NCBI RefSeq assembly: GCF_050948215.1
Contig: NC_135158.1
Coordinates: 5,007,822-5,071,821 of the forward strand
DNA from: Halictus rubicundus
Taxonomy: Eukaryota > Arthropoda > Insecta > Hymenoptera > Halictidae
Direction of reading: 5' to 3'
Length of the DNA: 64,000 nucleotides
Part shown: positions 60,801-64,000 of the stretch, piece after piece
How positions within the stretch are numbered: the first letter of the stretch is position 1
Layout: each line of letters starts with the position of its first letter
Translations under genes and position numbers: made by a program
The notes under the pieces: model-generated
Told to the model about the DNA's origin: nothing
What the model saw: only the letters and a program-made list of their open reading frames with translations
Databases searched by the model: none

Positions 60801-62675
60801 CAATAAAAATGTATTTCCCCTTCAAAAAATGAAATAAAAATACATTATTAATTATCGTTAATGTAAGAACATAATTTCTTGTGTACAAAAATTGTCCGTA
60901 TACTTCAACATTACCTACAATTTTCTAAAATCAATGATTTCATCGCCTGCGTGGTTTTCTCGCGACCTGACAAAATGGCGGCTGGCGCTGCGGCGGAGTC
61001 TCGATCATTGAGACGTTTAGCTTACTCTCAAGCTAGTACTTAAAGCGAATTATAGAAATTGTGACCGGTGTCTCAATAAGGGAAATAGGTATTTCTGGAG
61101 CTAATGAAGATTGTAATTCGACCAAAAGATAATTTGGCCAGTGCTCGTGACCCGGAGGGAGGCCAAGAACCCTGCACCTCATCCTTTCGACTTCTCTTTT
61201 TTTTTTCGTTGAGCGTCTGAAACCTGAGTACCGTAGCTCCCGGTTGATTTTACGAGCGCACTATATCTCTTCCAGCAACAGTACAAGGTGTCCCCGCGAC
61301 GAAGAAGAAGAATAAATCAGCCGGAATCGATCGGTAACAACGAAGGAGCCACGTCTCGAGAGGTGGCTGGCCAATAAAAAGGACCGCGACTTTCTCGAGT
61401 GACTCGAGATCGGATACCAAAAGGAATTCCTCGAATATCAACCGATAGAGAAAGAATGGGGTCTGAGCACCGGGAGTGGTAATTGGAAAACTCTTGGGAA
61501 AGTAGATCCGCTCAAATGTGTACACCGTTCTCCAAATCTCGTGGAACAACGCCCACGCTGTGCCTCTCTCGGTTCAACCGGGATTTGTGTACAGGGTTCT
61601 CGCAACAAACCGATTTTGGTCAATAGAAACAGCTATCTCGGCGCACTGTTTCGAAAAACAAACGGGAGATAACGCTGGCAACTCCGGGCTCAAAGAAAAT
61701 CTGAGAGTGCCACGAACGCGGCAAACCAGATGGATAAAAGTAGCAATTTCTTCAGGTCACAAAAAACTAGGGAGTTCAGGTTTGCAAACCTGCGTTCAGC
61801 ATGAAAAGTTCGATCGAACACGGCCATCTTGCCCGATAATTTCCCTGGCAAGCCTCCCCCTCCCCCTCCGTCGAGCGCGATTAATAACCCCGTGAATGTC
61901 GTTGATCCGAGGACGAGCGTCATGTCGAAATCGCGACGTTGTTCAAGTATGTAAATCGCGAGCGAGCATTGTGTGGCAAGCTCGCCCGCGCGCGATCTTA
62001 ATTAGCAATCGTCACGGTCACTGTTGATCCGATCGACGACGATCATCTGTAACGTCGCAATAAGTTTATTATTTATTTCTAGTGACTCTACGTTCAACGC
62101 TAGTAGCAGCAGTTCAAGAAATCGATCTCTTCGATTTTATTAACATTCAGACAGCCTCGAGGATATTGCTTTACAAACAAACGTGGCTGACAGTAATTAT
62201 GAACGGCTAAGTTCTGGTTTGGGAGCAGCGTGCGCTTTTCCCAGCTCGGCAGATCGACGCCGACGCCGGCACCGGAGCCCGGAATTAGAGCTTACCTGTC
62301 CGTTTCAAAGAGATAGCAGCCGGCACCGACCGCGGCCAAAGCGATAACAGACGCTAGATAAGCGAGCCAAGCTACGACTGATTAAATCGTAGACGAGCGG
62401 GGAAAACTCGAGCACGGGTTATCTCCTGTTTATCGGGCCGGACCGTTTCCCGGATTATAATCCGAGGCGGACCGGCTCTGGTGTCTATACGGCTCCGGAA
62501 CACCTTGCGTCGGAGAAAATGGCGCTTATATCAGTTCAACGGACCAACAGAATGGCCCCGGATTCGAAAGTCTACAAGCTCGAACCGCTCGGTATCTTGT
62601 CGGCTAATTAAAAGTCACTGGGGCGCGTAGATGCACTGTTTCCGATGGTGAAACAGTGTCGTCGCTCTCGAGCAG

Positions 62676-62845
62676 TTTTATTCAAATGTGCCGTAGACGA
62701 TTTTCACGATGTTGCTGGCAGAAGAATTTTATTCAAACGTTGCCACTAGAGAGAGCGGACGATTTTTATGCAAATGCTGTGACTAGTGGATTTTTATTCA
62801 AGCGTCGTCACTGGAGAATTTCTATGCACGTTCTCGAAGACTGTT
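62676..62845 (+). repeat. Degenerate tandem repeat of about 25-28 bp, six units
   Basis: Units start near 62676, 62701, 62727, 62763, 62791 and 62819. Typical units read TTTTTATTCAAACG followed by TTGTCACTAGAG or variants (TTTTTATGCAAATGCTGTGA; TTTTTATTCAAGCGTCGTCA). The third unit has a roughly 9-base insertion. Confidence 0.75.
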
Positions 62846-63569
62846 TTGTGAAATGTAGAAGAAGAGAACATCGTCCAGCGATCGTTCGATTATGATTAAG
62901 AAGCGAACCTCATCCTCGCGTTCCTCATCGGTTCGCGTGACTAGAAACGGCCTGTACCGTTCGCACGCGATTCATTCTCCGCCGAGGCCGAAGTATGAAG
63001 CGTCGTCTCCAATCGCGCGTAACCGAGAGCCTACAAGCGGTTTTGTTTCGCGCGAATAATTCCATCATCGAAGAGGTCGAGCGAGATGACAGCCGCGGCT
63101 GGTCCAGGCAGCCCATTATTGGGCTCCGTTACGTGTCGATCGAAAAAAAAAAGAAAGAAAAAGAAAAGGAGCATCGACGGAGTATAACAGCTCTCGAAAA
63201 GAGGTTTCCAATTTCCGGCACGTGGAAATTGAACGGCGTCCATTACGTTTGGTCCGATTAGCTGGACCACACAGAGGAGCAACCGAGACGCTGATAAGCG
63301 GTGAACTGTTATCAGCGGACGGAATTAACCGGGGAGAACGGCTAAGAAAAGACTTCTACCATGATTCCACGGCGCTTCTTTCGATCCGCTTGTGGATACC
63401 GCGATCCGCTTTTAGAACGCGATCTTTTTAACGCGACGATCCATGATGCGGTCGTTCTTTTGCAACAATAGATTGCACAATCTGACGACGCCGGAGACCC
63501 GTTAGTAAACCGTTGGTAAACAAGAGGCTGACGATCCGAGGGGCTATTCTGGTCTTTGGGTCTGATCGC

Positions 63570-63872
63570 GATTTTTTTTCTGCAAGAAATCAGGAAACTG
63601 TTTCGCATTGATCTTTTGCACACATGGTTCCTACTATTTTGAGCGTATAGTAAATTTTTTTTCAAGCCAAAATACTTAAAAATGTGTGAGTTATACTTCC
63701 TTGAACAAGGCTCTTTCAAAAAGTGTCTGACACGACACTATTTGTGATTTTTTTTTTTAGAGAATTCAGGAGACTGTTTCGAATTGCCTTTTTGCACACA
63801 TGGTTCCTATTTTTTTCAGCATATAGTAAATTTTTTTCAAGCCAAAATACTTGAAAATGTGTGAATTACAGT
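63570..63872 (+). repeat. Tandem duplication, period 176 bp, two copies
   Basis: Copies at 63570-63693 and 63747-63872 share TTTGCACACATGGTTCCTA, ATAGTAAATTTTTTTCAAGC and CAAAATACTT-AAAATGTGTG, separated by about 53 unrelated bases. Confidence 0.9.
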
Positions 63873-64000
63873 TGCATAAACGAAAGATCTTTTTCACAAA
63901 TTGAGAGAAACCCTTTTGAAAATGGATATACTTTAAGAAAATGCGATAAAATAGAAATGATTTTTGCCATAGTTTTGGGCCAGTAAATTTTATGAAATGC

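Larger units (their letters stand above)
51169..64000. other. 12.8-kb stretch with no supported coding sequence to the right edge
   Basis: The rols exon ending at 51168 needs an upstream exon on the minus strand, so part of this interval should be rols intron. I could not identify the exon or a promoter. Open frames here are short, overlap low-complexity DNA or lack family resemblance. The stretch is GC-richer than the left half and contains many simple and tandem repeats, listed separately. Confidence 0.5.

Overview
The window is genomic DNA of an insect. Most likely it is a hymenopteran (bee or ant): short introns, AT-rich gene blocks next to GC-richer, repeat-bearing intergenic DNA, and orthologues of well-known insect genes with multi-exon structure. 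Nothing bacterial or viral is present as a unit. I reconstructed the gene models by hand from splice sites, reading-frame continuity and family resemblance. No alignment was run.

Layout, left to right: (1) the 5' half of Nelf-A, minus strand, cut by the left window edge; (2) a solitary, intron-containing retrotransposon Gag-derived gene on the plus strand (1672-3278). It encodes a capsid-like region, a lysine/alanine-rich repeat linker and two zinc knuckles, followed by two small phase-0 exons that carry a PSAP and an LYPNL motif; (3) mbc/DOCK1, minus, 21 coding exons (17270 to 5164), about 1967 aa; (4) head-to-head with it, a vreteno/TDRD1-like piRNA-pathway gene, plus, 15 exons (18137-23496); (5) a PH-only ORP-like gene (23981-24746); (6) a PDZ + RING + SIAH-like gene (25693-27480); (7) p53, minus (29335 to 27892), convergent with the previous gene; (8) about 7.8 kb without recognisable genes; (9) ringmaker/TPPP, plus (37106-39072), with a GC-AG intron and a minisatellite just downstream; (10) about 4.3 kb with a tRNA-derived element and simple repeats; (11) rols (rolling pebbles/TANC), minus, 14 coding exons found (51168 to 43423), lacking its first coding exon(s); (12) about 12.8 kb to the right edge with no coding sequence I can support, probably intron or upstream DNA of rols, holding microsatellites, tandem repeats and a diverged direct duplication.

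Functional threads: mbc and rols encode proteins that act together in Drosophila myoblast fusion (Rols/Antisocial links the Duf receptor to Mbc, a Rac exchange factor), so their presence about 26 kb apart is notable. The most unusual locus is the Gag-derived gene. Its intron within the capsid region, the lack of any pol remnant and a tail resembling retroviral late-domain peptides suggest a domesticated capsid gene that could use TSG101/ALIX-type ESCRT recruitment. That is an inference from motifs and has not been shown.
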